Origin: Bacillus sp. FJAT-45037
GTDB taxonomy: Bacteria > Bacillota > Bacilli > Bacillales > Bacillaceae_D
Assembly: GCF_002797325.1 (NCBI RefSeq)
Contig: NZ_KZ454938.1
Location: forward strand, 1,996,267-2,060,266
Reading direction: 5' to 3'
DNA: 64,000 bases
Shown here in pieces: positions 54,719 through 62,761 of this stretch (positions are counted from its first letter, which is position 1; the number at the start of each line of letters is the position of its first letter). The position numbers and the translations under genes were made by a program. The notes beneath the pieces were generated by a model. That model made no database searches. It was not told where the DNA came from and saw only the letters and a program-made list of their open reading frames with translations.

Positions 54719-55561
54719 TTAATCTAAAAAATTTGATGCTAACAGCAACTCACTTGCTTCCACTTTTGATAGGTCCTTGGTCGATTTTATACCGAGATGA
54801 GCGGCTGCAGATGCGACAATGTGATAACCACAACAATACCCTAACCAACGAGGCACCTGTTGAATGCCACCTCCATATAAATAAGAGAGATGTTTCCTTC
54901 TTCCCAATTCATTCAAGTGAGGAACTAGCCACTGTTTAAACAATCTAACGGCTTCTCGTTTTTTATACATCGACGTCCAAACAGCTATTTGATCTTCTCC
55001 AATTTCTTCTTTAACTGCAAATTCAGCAAGCCCCTCCATTATCATCGATTCAAGTAATGTTATGGAATCTTCTCTTACCAACGTCTGATTTAACCTAAGA
55101 ATATGATGATATTCATGGGTGAAGATCGCGCGTAATTGATCGATTGATAAACCCTGATCAGCGAGAATAATGATGGCCTCTTGCATCGCCAAACCATTTT
55201 TCCCACCAAGTAATTGGACTTCTTTGCTGTTTGGGTTAGCTGGAAATAAATAAACAGGAATATCTGGTGCTTCCCACTTCTTTTGCAAGTGACAAAATTG
55301 AACAGCAAGGACATCCCAGTAGGCATTTTGCCTGAAATGTTCATAGATTGGCCTTGGATTAATAGAAGATGGAATTAAACCAATATGTTCTAATTGCTGT
55401 GATAATTGATATTCACCATGTGATTCAAAAAGAGATAGGAATGGTGTAATAAACAACTTCTGATGCCACTTTCTTTTCTCAGCTTCGTTTATTTTTTTAC
55501 TCCATTCGTTTGTATAATGTGTGAACCACTTGTCCGTTCTTACAATCCCAATGAAGACCAC
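54719..55561 (-). CDS. yjaZ: YjaZ-like predicted zinc protease (DUF2268)
   Basis: A 280-residue protein with a DUF2268 C-terminal domain. The metal motif HEYHH lies at about 149-153, followed by an EGLAEF glutamate. No signal peptide. The start is uncertain: GTG 55561 sits too close to AGAGAGGAG, and the next in-frame codon with good spacing is ATT at 55552. Synteny with yjbA and trpS supports the YjaZ name. Confidence 0.85.
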   Translation of the reverse strand: MVFIGIVRTDKWFTHYTNEWSKKINEAEKRKWHQKLFITPFLSLFESHGEYQLSQQLEHIGLIPSSINPRPIYEHFRQNAYWDVLAVQFCHLQKKWEAPDIPVYLFPANPNSKEVQLLGGKNGLAMQEAIIILADQGLSIDQLRAIFTHEYHHILRLNQTLVREDSITLLESMIMEGLAEFAVKEEIGEDQIAVWTSMYKKREAVRLFKQWLVPHLNELGRRKHLSYLYGGGIQQVPRWLGYCCGYHIVASAAAHLGIKSTKDLSKVEASELLLASNFLD

Positions 55562-55729
55562 TCCTCTCTCTTATTACTAAGGTATGTCAAGACGGTAAAA
55601 AATGACTCTACACTTTTATGAAGAATGAAATAATTTCTAATCGTTAGGTTGTAGCCTGTAATCCGCATGCACCTAGTTGGGCAGTTTTTCATAAGCTGTA
55701 GAAAGAATTGTAGGTATGGAGGTGAGCTT

Positions 55730-55867
55730 ATGTCCGATCAAGATGAAACACGTCGGACGATCTTATTTATTGTGGTTGCTCTATTATTTGGTTCTTTTGT
55801 TCTGGGGATAGGACGAACAAATGGACATGGGAGCATGCGAACAGAAGATGTCATCCTCTTAGGGTAA
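55730..55867 (+). CDS. Small single-helix membrane protein (45 aa)
   Basis: The ATG follows TATGGAGGTGAGC. It encodes MSDQDETRRTILFIVVALLF with one helix and a hydrophilic tail to VILLG. It may be co-transcribed with the following gene 34 bases on. No family recognised. Confidence 0.6.
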   Translation: MSDQDETRRTILFIVVALLFGSFVLGIGRTNGHGSMRTEDVILLG

Positions 55868-55901
55868 CCTTTTATACTGACTAGGATGGGTGGTGATCTA
55901 T

Positions 55902-56180
55902 GTGAAGCGACAGAACGGTTCTTACAATGGCCAAAACAACAATTGCAACAACTCAAAAAAAGACTCCTATAACCTCACTCCTCAACAGATTGCTGTGATT
56001 GCGGCTTTAGCGACCAATGCTCTCACCGTCCGAGCGGTATTAATAGATAATGAGCAAAATGTTGAAATCGTCCTACAAGGAAATCTACGCCAACAAACAC
56101 AATTAGAAAAAATTATAGATAAAGTAAGTGATATGCCGTTCGGTGATGTCGTGGATGCATTTATGAACCGGAAAAAGTAA
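55902..56180 (+). CDS. Hypothetical protein (92 aa)
   Basis: GTG at 55902 behind GGTGGTG. An Asn/Lys-rich start (KRQNGSYNGQNNNCNNSKKD) leads to a compact domain beginning LTPQQIAVIAALATNALTVR with an amphipathic end VVDAFMNRKK. It seems a conserved small Bacillus protein, but I cannot name it. Confidence 0.6.
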   Translation: MKRQNGSYNGQNNNCNNSKKDSYNLTPQQIAVIAALATNALTVRAVLIDNEQNVEIVLQGNLRQQTQLEKIIDKVSDMPFGDVVDAFMNRKK

Positions 56181-56260
56181 CTCATCATTTATAAACTCAA
56201 AACCATGATTTTAACTTAGTTCCTACAATCGAATAGTATTTTTGGATGAAGAATACAATT

Positions 56261-56292
56261 AAAAGAAGACTCTTACACAGAGTCTTCTTTTA
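56261..56292. terminator. Terminator before topB 3' end
   Basis: Stem AAAAGAAGACTCT/AGAGTCTTCTTTT with a short loop. It serves both convergent genes and overlaps the last codon of topB. Confidence 0.85.
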
Positions 56293-58449
56293 GTTAGTCT
56301 CAAATACGACTTTTCCTTCTGTTGTCAGAGAAAGTTCTGCATCAAATGTTTGATTGTCTTTTTTAAAGCCACTAATTTTTTCGGACTTACCCGTATCAAG
56401 TAAACGTTTAATTGTTGCTTCATTGATCTTTTTACCTAATATTTTTTTTGAAAGAGTTAACTTACAACTTTTCGTTTTGTAATCAGAGCAACCATAGAAT
56501 GTGCCACGATCCATCATCTTCCCTCCACATAATCGACAAGTTCCAATTACTTTATTGCTTCCTTTTGAGCGCTTCTTATAAGGCGCTCGTTGAATCGTTG
56601 ATGTATCAAGATGGGCAAAATCCCATTGTTCGGACTGTTTTTGTGCCTCAGAAATGAGATGAACAGATAACTTTCTTGCTTGCTCCATAAAGTCGGTCGG
56701 CGCTGCATCGCCACTACCAATCTCACGTAGGCGCTGCTCCCATTTCGCCGTCATTTCAGGAGATGCGAGAATACTTGAGTCAAGCGCGTCAATAAGAAGA
56801 CGCCCTTTAGCGGTAGGAGCGACGATATTTTTTTCGACAGTCATATATCCTCGATCTTTTAAAATTGTAATAATCCCCGCACGCGTCGCTTCTGTTCCGA
56901 GCCCTTGTGACTCCATCAAAATCTTTTCTAACTCTTTATCTGTGACGGATTTCCCCGCCGCTTTCATGACGGTAATTAACTGACCTTCTGTAAAGCGTTT
57001 AGGTGGCTCTGTCACGCTTTCCTTTACGGTTGTTTCTTTTGTAACCCCTTGTTCTCCGTTTTCAAGAGGAGGTAGAAGGACATCTTGCTTCCCCTCATCT
57101 TTTTGCTGATAAATCACTTTGCGCCAACCAGGTTCTATGATCTGCTTGCCTTTTGATTCAAACGTCGCCCTTCTAGCTACAAGCGTATCGATCTTGCTAT
57201 AGCTTATGATGGCATCTTTCTCATGAGCGGCAAGAAGAGAACGAGCAATCAAATCATAAATGTATTTTTCATCGCTAGCCAATCTATCAATCTTCGGTAC
57301 TTGCTCCGTTGGAATAATCGCGTAGTGATCACTCACTTTTTTGTCATTCACAAAACGGCGGTTTTCTTTGATCGAAGTCAGCGGGAGAGGGAAATAGCGA
57401 GCATAATCATTAAATTGACTTAACTTCTCTAACACACCTGGAAATGTCTCAGCTTCACCTTTCGTTACAAAGCTTGAGTCTGTTCTCGGATATGAGATGT
57501 ATCCTTTTACATACAGCTTTTGGGCAATGTCGAGGGTTTTTTTTGGAGAGTATTTATACCGTTTATTCGCCAGGGCTTGTAAGCTTGATAAGTTAAATAA
57601 ATAGGGTGGTTTAAAATGCTTCTTCTCTTCATGTATGGCAGCTACGACAGCTTCTTTCCCTTCGCAAAATTGAGCAATTTTCCTTGCTTGGACTGCTGAA
57701 GCTACTCTAGACTTTCCTTCTTTATGCCATAAACCTACGTATTCTTTATCATCCATTTGGAAAGTTGCTTTCACTTCCCAAAAAGGTTCAGGCTTAAATG
57801 CTTCAATCTCTTTTTCTCGTTTAACAATCAAGGCAAGCGTAGGTGTTTGAACTCGGCCAGTCGAGAAGACATCGTTAATGCCCTTTTCTTTCAGTAGCAA
57901 TGTATACGCTCGTGAAGCATTCATTCCTACCAACCAATCTGCACAAGCTCGGCTTAATGCTTCATAATACAGAGGGCGCGTTTCCTTTTCATCTTTCAGC
58001 TGGCGAAAACCTTGTATCACAGCTTGTTCGGTTAATGAAGAGAGCCAAAGTCTTTTGAGTGGCTTGTTTACTTTGCATTGGTCGATGATTAATCGAACAA
58101 TCAACTCCCCTTCTCGCCCAGCGTCACCTGCCATAATAACTTCGGAGACATCTGGATGCTTAAGAAGCTTTTTCACAACTTGAAATTGCTTATATTTCCC
58201 TTTACTAATTTGAAACTCGAATGTATGTGGCAAAATTGGTAATGTGTCTAGTTTCCATGTTTTCCATTTCTCATCATAATGTTCTGGGGGTCTTAGCTCA
58301 CATAAATGCCCAACGGCCCATGTTACATAAGCACCTTGAGGGAACATCTCACATGGCTTTATAACAATCGCACCTTGCTCTTTTTTTGAAGGGAAAGGGG
58401 CTGCAAGTTTAGCTCCTTGATCTGGTTTTTCTGCAATAATGACTTTCAT
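56290..58449 (-). CDS. topB: DNA topoisomerase III
   Basis: A type IA topoisomerase of 719 residues. A TOPRIM domain starts MKVIIAEKPDQGAKLAAPF and continues to the MAGDAGREGELIVR motif. The active-site tyrosine is in GYISYPRTDSSF (about 321), and a C-terminal zinc-finger-like segment has CRLCGGKMMDRGTFYGC. It decatenates and resolves single-stranded junctions. Not linked to a mobile element here, so a chromosomal housekeeping copy. Confidence 0.96.
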   Translation of the reverse strand: MKVIIAEKPDQGAKLAAPFPSKKEQGAIVIKPCEMFPQGAYVTWAVGHLCELRPPEHYDEKWKTWKLDTLPILPHTFEFQISKGKYKQFQVVKKLLKHPDVSEVIMAGDAGREGELIVRLIIDQCKVNKPLKRLWLSSLTEQAVIQGFRQLKDEKETRPLYYEALSRACADWLVGMNASRAYTLLLKEKGINDVFSTGRVQTPTLALIVKREKEIEAFKPEPFWEVKATFQMDDKEYVGLWHKEGKSRVASAVQARKIAQFCEGKEAVVAAIHEEKKHFKPPYLFNLSSLQALANKRYKYSPKKTLDIAQKLYVKGYISYPRTDSSFVTKGEAETFPGVLEKLSQFNDYARYFPLPLTSIKENRRFVNDKKVSDHYAIIPTEQVPKIDRLASDEKYIYDLIARSLLAAHEKDAIISYSKIDTLVARRATFESKGKQIIEPGWRKVIYQQKDEGKQDVLLPPLENGEQGVTKETTVKESVTEPPKRFTEGQLITVMKAAGKSVTDKELEKILMESQGLGTEATRAGIITILKDRGYMTVEKNIVAPTAKGRLLIDALDSSILASPEMTAKWEQRLREIGSGDAAPTDFMEQARKLSVHLISEAQKQSEQWDFAHLDTSTIQRAPYKKRSKGSNKVIGTCRLCGGKMMDRGTFYGCSDYKTKSCKLTLSKKILGKKINEATIKRLLDTGKSEKISGFKKDNQTFDAELSLTTEGKVVFETN

Positions 58450-58530
58450 CAGGCAATTCCCCCCTTATAATCATATCCACAATTATAACTTCTGAACTTG
58501 AAAAAGGGAACACTTGTCCTCTATATAAAA

Positions 58531-58565
58531 AAGCACACAGAAGTTACTTCTCCTATGTGCTAATG
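58531..58565 (-). terminator. Terminator after mhqD
   Basis: On the minus strand stem AGCACATAGGAGAAGT with its imperfect complement, then TTTTTT. Confidence 0.7.
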
Positions 58566-58574
58566 AATGTTACT

Positions 58575-59183
58575 TTAGTTAAAATTCTTTTCGAACCATA
58601 CTTTTGCATCTTCTACTTCATCCTTTGTTAGCTGATGACCACCCGGACCCCAATGTTCTGTCACCTGAGCTCCTGATTCCTGAAGGCGTTTGATCAACTC
58701 TTTCGTTTCCTCTGCTGGGATGAGAGGGTCAACTTCTCCAGCTCCCGTGAATACAGGCGTATCATTTAAGGCTGGAATATCGACGCCTCTTCTTGGTACC
58801 ATCGCATGGAATAACGCCGCACCCTTTAGAGATGACTGATGATGATACAACATGCTTGCAGCAATATTCGCTCCGTTAGAGTAGCCGACAGCAACCACAT
58901 GATTTCGATCAAATCCATATTGATCTGCTGCATCATCTAAAAACTCATTTAACTCTTTCGTGCGGAAGATTAAATCCTCCTCATCAAATACACCTTCGCT
59001 CAATCTTCTAAAAAAGCGTGGCATCCCATTTTCTAACACATTACCACGTACCCCTAAAACAGATGCCTCTGGTGCAATGATATCCGCTAGTGGCAATAAA
59101 TCTTCCTCGTTTCCCCCAGTTCCATGGAGCAATACTAATGTAGGTAGTTTTTCATTTTTTCCTTTTCTAAATATGTGCTTCAT
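58575..59183 (-). CDS. mhqD: Carboxylesterase/phospholipase-like hydrolase MhqD
   Basis: A 202-residue alpha/beta hydrolase with HGTGGNEEDLLPLA, nucleophile motif GYSNGAN and the C-terminal histidine in GGHQLTKDE. This is the MhqD (YodD) type. In B. subtilis it belongs to the MhqR regulon of hydroquinone and electrophile resistance. ATG 59183 follows GGAGAG. Last gene of mhqR-mhqO-mhqD. Confidence 0.9.
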   Translation of the reverse strand: MKHIFRKGKNEKLPTLVLLHGTGGNEEDLLPLADIIAPEASVLGVRGNVLENGMPRFFRRLSEGVFDEEDLIFRTKELNEFLDDAADQYGFDRNHVVAVGYSNGANIAASMLYHHQSSLKGAALFHAMVPRRGVDIPALNDTPVFTGAGEVDPLIPAEETKELIKRLQESGAQVTEHWGPGGHQLTKDEVEDAKVWFEKNFN

Positions 59184-59198
59184 TATGATCAACTCTCC

Positions 59199-60179
59199 TT
59201 ATTGTTTGGTATCTAGTGGTTTCAATTTTGATTCGATCTCTTCTCTGCGGTCTTCAAAATATGGAGGTAATGATAAGCGTTCTCCTAACGTTTCAAATGG
59301 CTCATCCCCTTCAAATCCTGGACCATCCGTTGCAAGTTCAAAAAGAATACCGTTTGGTTCACGGAAATATAAAGATCTAAAATAATATCTCTCTACAAAC
59401 CCAGAGCTTGGTACACCTAATTCGTTGATAAAGTCCACCCACTTATGCATCTCTTCTTCACTTTCTACTCGGAAAGCAACATGATGAACACTTCCGCGGC
59501 CAGGTCGTTCACGCTCCATATCACGTCGTTCCTCTAAATGAATTTCAGTTCCTGATCCACCTTCGCCTGTTTCAAACACTCGAACAGGCTTCTGTCCATC
59601 TGCAATTGGTTCGTATTGTCTTGTCTCCCGGTAGCCCATGACCGATGTGAGCACCTTCTCTGTTAATTCAGGTCGACTCACAGTTAATGTTACAGGACCT
59701 AATCCGTAAATGGCATGCTCCGATGGGACTGGGCTATCCTCCCACGGGTTTCCGCCAGCTACACCATTATCATGTTCATCGGATACTAATACCAATCTTT
59801 GCCCTTCAAAGTCACGGAACGACAATGTTGCTCGGCCTGTATGCTTTGTCACTTCGTCATAATCGACTTTATACTCATCAAATCGTGCCCTCCAGTAATC
59901 TAAAGCCGCATCACTCGGCACCCGAAGAGATGTGGCTGTAATGCTATTTGTTCCTGGGTGTGTAGTTCCTGCATGAGGGATTTCAAAAAATGTTAAATCT
60001 GTCCCTGGATTTCCACGCTCATCTGCATAGAACAGATGGTACACAGAAGGATCATCCTGGTTAATGGATTTCTTAACTAATCTCATCCCTAAAACTTCTG
60101 TGTAAAAACGATAATTTTCTTTCGCATTACCTGTAATTGCCGATACATGATGCTGTCCTTTTAATGGTTTTCTTGTCAT
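59199..60179 (-). CDS. mhqO: Ring-cleaving dioxygenase-like MhqO (glyoxalase family)
   Basis: A 326-residue protein with two vicinal oxygen chelate domains. Metal ligands include GQHHVSAI near 10-17, VHHVAFRV and the FELATDGPGF glutamate. It resembles MhqO/MhqA, which open quinol rings. ATG 60179 follows GGAGTG. It lies directly after mhqR with stop/start overlap, indicating an operon. Confidence 0.9.
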   Translation of the reverse strand: MTRKPLKGQHHVSAITGNAKENYRFYTEVLGMRLVKKSINQDDPSVYHLFYADERGNPGTDLTFFEIPHAGTTHPGTNSITATSLRVPSDAALDYWRARFDEYKVDYDEVTKHTGRATLSFRDFEGQRLVLVSDEHDNGVAGGNPWEDSPVPSEHAIYGLGPVTLTVSRPELTEKVLTSVMGYRETRQYEPIADGQKPVRVFETGEGGSGTEIHLEERRDMERERPGRGSVHHVAFRVESEEEMHKWVDFINELGVPSSGFVERYYFRSLYFREPNGILFELATDGPGFEGDEPFETLGERLSLPPYFEDRREEIESKLKPLDTKQ

Positions 60180-60184
60180 GCCTA

Positions 60185-60640
60185 TCACTCCTTATGGTTT
60201 GTGTGTTCTTTTAGTCCCTTTATCTCGACTTTCTTTAATAACCGTAATAACTCTTTTTGTTCTTCTTTGGTTAATCCATCAAACTGCGAGGCTTGAAAAG
60301 ATTCTTGGCTAGGGACAACCGATGAAAAAAGGTTTTCTCCTTTTTCCGTCAAGCTAAGGATCTTTGTCCGCCATTGTTGCTCTCGTTGTACAAGGCCATT
60401 TTTTTCTAACTTGACGATTGCTTGAGTAATGTTTCCTTTTGTCACAAAAAGCTTTTCGGCTAACTCTTGTTGAGAAAGTGGCTGGTGAGTCCCAATTTGA
60501 ACCAATAGATCAAATTGAGAGGTTGTTAAGTTCCACTGACTTAAATGGTCATTCGATAAACGGATGCTTGCATGATACATTCTAGCTAAGCGAAACCATA
60601 TTAATAAATTAAGTTTTTCTTCATGCTTAAATTTCTTCAA
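60185..60640 (-). CDS. mhqR: MarR-family repressor MhqR-like
   Basis: A 151-residue MarR winged-helix protein. The recognition region is LSQQELAEKLFVTKGNITQAI (about 76-96) and the wing follows in REQQWRTKILSLTEKG. Autorepression of the operon is likely through the palindrome directly upstream. TTG start behind GGAGG; the nearby ATG is out of frame. Assigned to MhqR from the mhqO-mhqD partners. Confidence 0.87.
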   Translation of the reverse strand: MKKFKHEEKLNLLIWFRLARMYHASIRLSNDHLSQWNLTTSQFDLLVQIGTHQPLSQQELAEKLFVTKGNITQAIVKLEKNGLVQREQQWRTKILSLTEKGENLFSSVVPSQESFQASQFDGLTKEEQKELLRLLKKVEIKGLKEHTNHKE

Positions 60641-60661
60641 CAGCCATTCAACCTCCTTACC

Positions 60662-60696
60662 TTTATCAGTTTAGTTCTAAACTGATAAAAAGTAAA
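60662..60696 (-). promoter_or_regulatory. mhq promoter and palindromic operator
   Basis: A perfect inverted repeat TTTATCAGTTTAG-TT-CTAAACTGATAAA at 60662-60689 covers the -10. On the minus strand TTTACT (60691-60696) and TAAACT (60668-60673) are 17 bases apart. Repressor binding would block the promoter. Confidence 0.72.
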
Positions 60697-60810
60697 GGAT
60701 TTTGATTTACCTTTTTAACGATTACGTTTTCACTTTTATGTTTAAAATGAGTTTGTTCGGGAAGTAACATAATAAGAACATTACACATATAAACGAAAGG
60801 ATTGATGAAC

Positions 60811-61623
60811 ATGTTACTACGTGCAAAAGATTTAAAGTCATATTCTATGCTAGCAAGTGATGGTGAATTAGGATCGTTAGACGATTTTTATTTTGATTCC
60901 GATACTGCGACGATTCGCTATTTTGTCGGTGACACGAGAACGTGGTTCTTTGGAGGGAAAGTACTATTAAGCCCTCTTTCCTTTTCGAACATAGATAGAG
61001 ATAATGAGCGCATTGCTGTTAAAGCGACAAAGGACCAAATCAAAGATAGTCCAAAGCCTGAAGAACATGAACCTGTTACGAGAAAATATGAGAAACAACT
61101 CAGCACCTATTATGGTTGGGAAGGTTACTGGGGTGGTGCTGATAGACCTAGAGATATGACTGGATTCCAAGCTCATGCTCCAATGATGCCTCCGATCTTT
61201 AATCCAGAAGTACCACGTAATCAAGAAGAGCAACGATTACAAGCAGATGCTGCAACTGTAAAAGATACCGAGTTTGATCAAGATCAGCATTTGATTAGTG
61301 TCGAGGATATCAAAGGGTATACCGTCTATTCCAAAGGTGGAGAAGTTGGCAAGATTCATGATTGCGTCATTGATGATAAGACTTGGAAAATTCGTTATTT
61401 CGTTGTCAACGTCGGAGGTTTTTTCAATAAAGAATTAGTACTTGTATCTGTTGAATGGTTGACTGATGTTGACTGGAAGAGTCATATTATTACCGTCGGT
61501 CTCGATAATGAGCTAATCGAAAATGCACCAGAACTCGAATCTGGCCAGGTAATTACAGTAGAAGATGAAACAAAACTACACGTTCATTACAACCGTCCTA
61601 CGTATTGGCAAGAGAAAAATTAA
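60811..61623 (+). CDS. PRC-barrel domain protein, two repeats
   Basis: A 270-residue protein with two PRC-barrel-like domains, at about 1-75 (LLRAKDLKSYSMLASDGELG) and 155-250 (LISVEDIKGYTVYSKGGEVG), linked by a low-complexity hinge (about 80-150). PRC-barrel proteins often sense stress or bind partners. No enzyme motif. The ATG at 60811 follows AAAGGA. Function unknown. Confidence 0.85.
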   Translation: MLLRAKDLKSYSMLASDGELGSLDDFYFDSDTATIRYFVGDTRTWFFGGKVLLSPLSFSNIDRDNERIAVKATKDQIKDSPKPEEHEPVTRKYEKQLSTYYGWEGYWGGADRPRDMTGFQAHAPMMPPIFNPEVPRNQEEQRLQADAATVKDTEFDQDQHLISVEDIKGYTVYSKGGEVGKIHDCVIDDKTWKIRYFVVNVGGFFNKELVLVSVEWLTDVDWKSHIITVGLDNELIENAPELESGQVITVEDETKLHVHYNRPTYWQEKN

Positions 61624-61644
61624 TCTTCTTTTTAGCTTCGAATC

Positions 61645-61684
61645 GGCGTCAATCTTCATTCATTTGAAGGTTGGCGTTTTTTCC
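61645..61684 (+). terminator. Terminator after the PRC-barrel gene
   Basis: Stem GGCGTCAATCTTC with GAAGGTTGGCG (wobble pairs) and TTTTTT. Confidence 0.78.
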
Positions 61685-61779
61685 TTGTAGCGAGTGGTTT
61701 AACTTTGCTCCTTATCGATTCAACTCGAATAGTGTACAATAATACGTAACATTCACAGGTATGAAAAAAGGAGCCGATC

Positions 61780-62730
61780 ATGATGACCTACAAAATGATC
61801 TCACGCCCATCTGCATATACAACATTTTCTCGCTCAGAATGGGCTGAGCTATCAGAGAAAATTTCAATTTCACTAACATCTCAGGAAAGAGCTCAACTAC
61901 AAGGTATTAATGAAACAATCTCATCCGATGAGGTTACAGATATCTATTTACCACTTTCCGAACTTTTATTTATGCATATTAAACATGCATCTAGCCTTCA
62001 CCAAGACCTAAATCAGTTTTTTCAAAAGAAAACAGAAAAAGTTCCTTTTGTGATTGGAATTGCTGGGAGTGTATCTGTTGGTAAGAGTACAACTGCTAGA
62101 TTAATTCAAACACTACTATCTCGCCTTCCGACAAAACCAAAAGTAGATCTTGTCACAACTGATGGCTTCTTGTATCCAAATGCAACACTTGAAGAACGAG
62201 GACTAATGAAACGAAAAGGGTTCCCTGAAAGCTATGATATTGAAGGCTTGCTTAGCTTTCTAACCGACTTAAAGTCTGGTTCCGCTTACATGGAGGCTCC
62301 TCTCTACTCTCACCTTACCTATGATCGACTAGGCGAGAAACAAGTCATTGAACAACCCGATGTGGTCATCGTAGAAGGGATTAACGTGCTACAAGTAAAT
62401 AAGAAAAGCAAAAAAATACCACAAATGTTCGTATCCGACTTCTTCGACTTTTCGATCTACGTTGACGCAGAAGAGGAGAATATTTTGGGCTGGTACATCG
62501 AACGTTTTAAATTATTACGTAACACAGCTTTCCAAAATCCAGACTCCTTCTTCCACCGTTACAAGGATCTCTCCGATGAAGAAGCGATTGGTTTTGCAAC
62601 AGACATCTGGAAGGGCATCAACGGCGTTAATTTAGAACGAAACATCCGCCCTACCAAAAACCGCGCTGACCTCATCCTAAAAAAAGGCCCAGGTCACCGA
62701 GTAGAACAAATCCAAGTAAAGAAGAAATAA
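61780..62730 (+). CDS. coaA: Pantothenate kinase (type I)
   Basis: A 316-residue type I pantothenate kinase with P-loop [14 protein letters not shown] (about 93-106), [11 protein letters not shown], and RKGFPESYD. It catalyses the first step of coenzyme A synthesis. Tandem ATG codons lie behind AGGAGCC. A TACAAT -10 is visible near 61735. It is followed closely by the IS element. Confidence 0.96.
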   Translation: MMTYKMISRPSAYTTFSRSEWAELSEKISISLTSQERAQLQGINETISSDEVTDIYLPLSELLFMHIKHASSLHQDLNQFFQKKTEKVPFVIGIAGSVSVGKSTTARLIQTLLSRLPTKPKVDLVTTDGFLYPNATLEERGLMKRKGFPESYDIEGLLSFLTDLKSGSAYMEAPLYSHLTYDRLGEKQVIEQPDVVIVEGINVLQVNKKSKKIPQMFVSDFFDFSIYVDAEEENILGWYIERFKLLRNTAFQNPDSFFHRYKDLSDEEAIGFATDIWKGINGVNLERNIRPTKNRADLILKKGPGHRVEQIQVKKK

Positions 62731-62761
62731 GAAGAAAAGCGGAGGAGTCCGTTTAGCGTAA
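62727..62761. repeat. Possible truncated bcr-like repeat
   Basis: The GAAGAAAAGCGGAGGAGTCC and TTTAGCG sequence after coaA resembles the start of short dispersed repeats found after genes in several Bacillaceae. Only this fragment is present before the IS end. From memory; weak. Confidence 0.25.
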
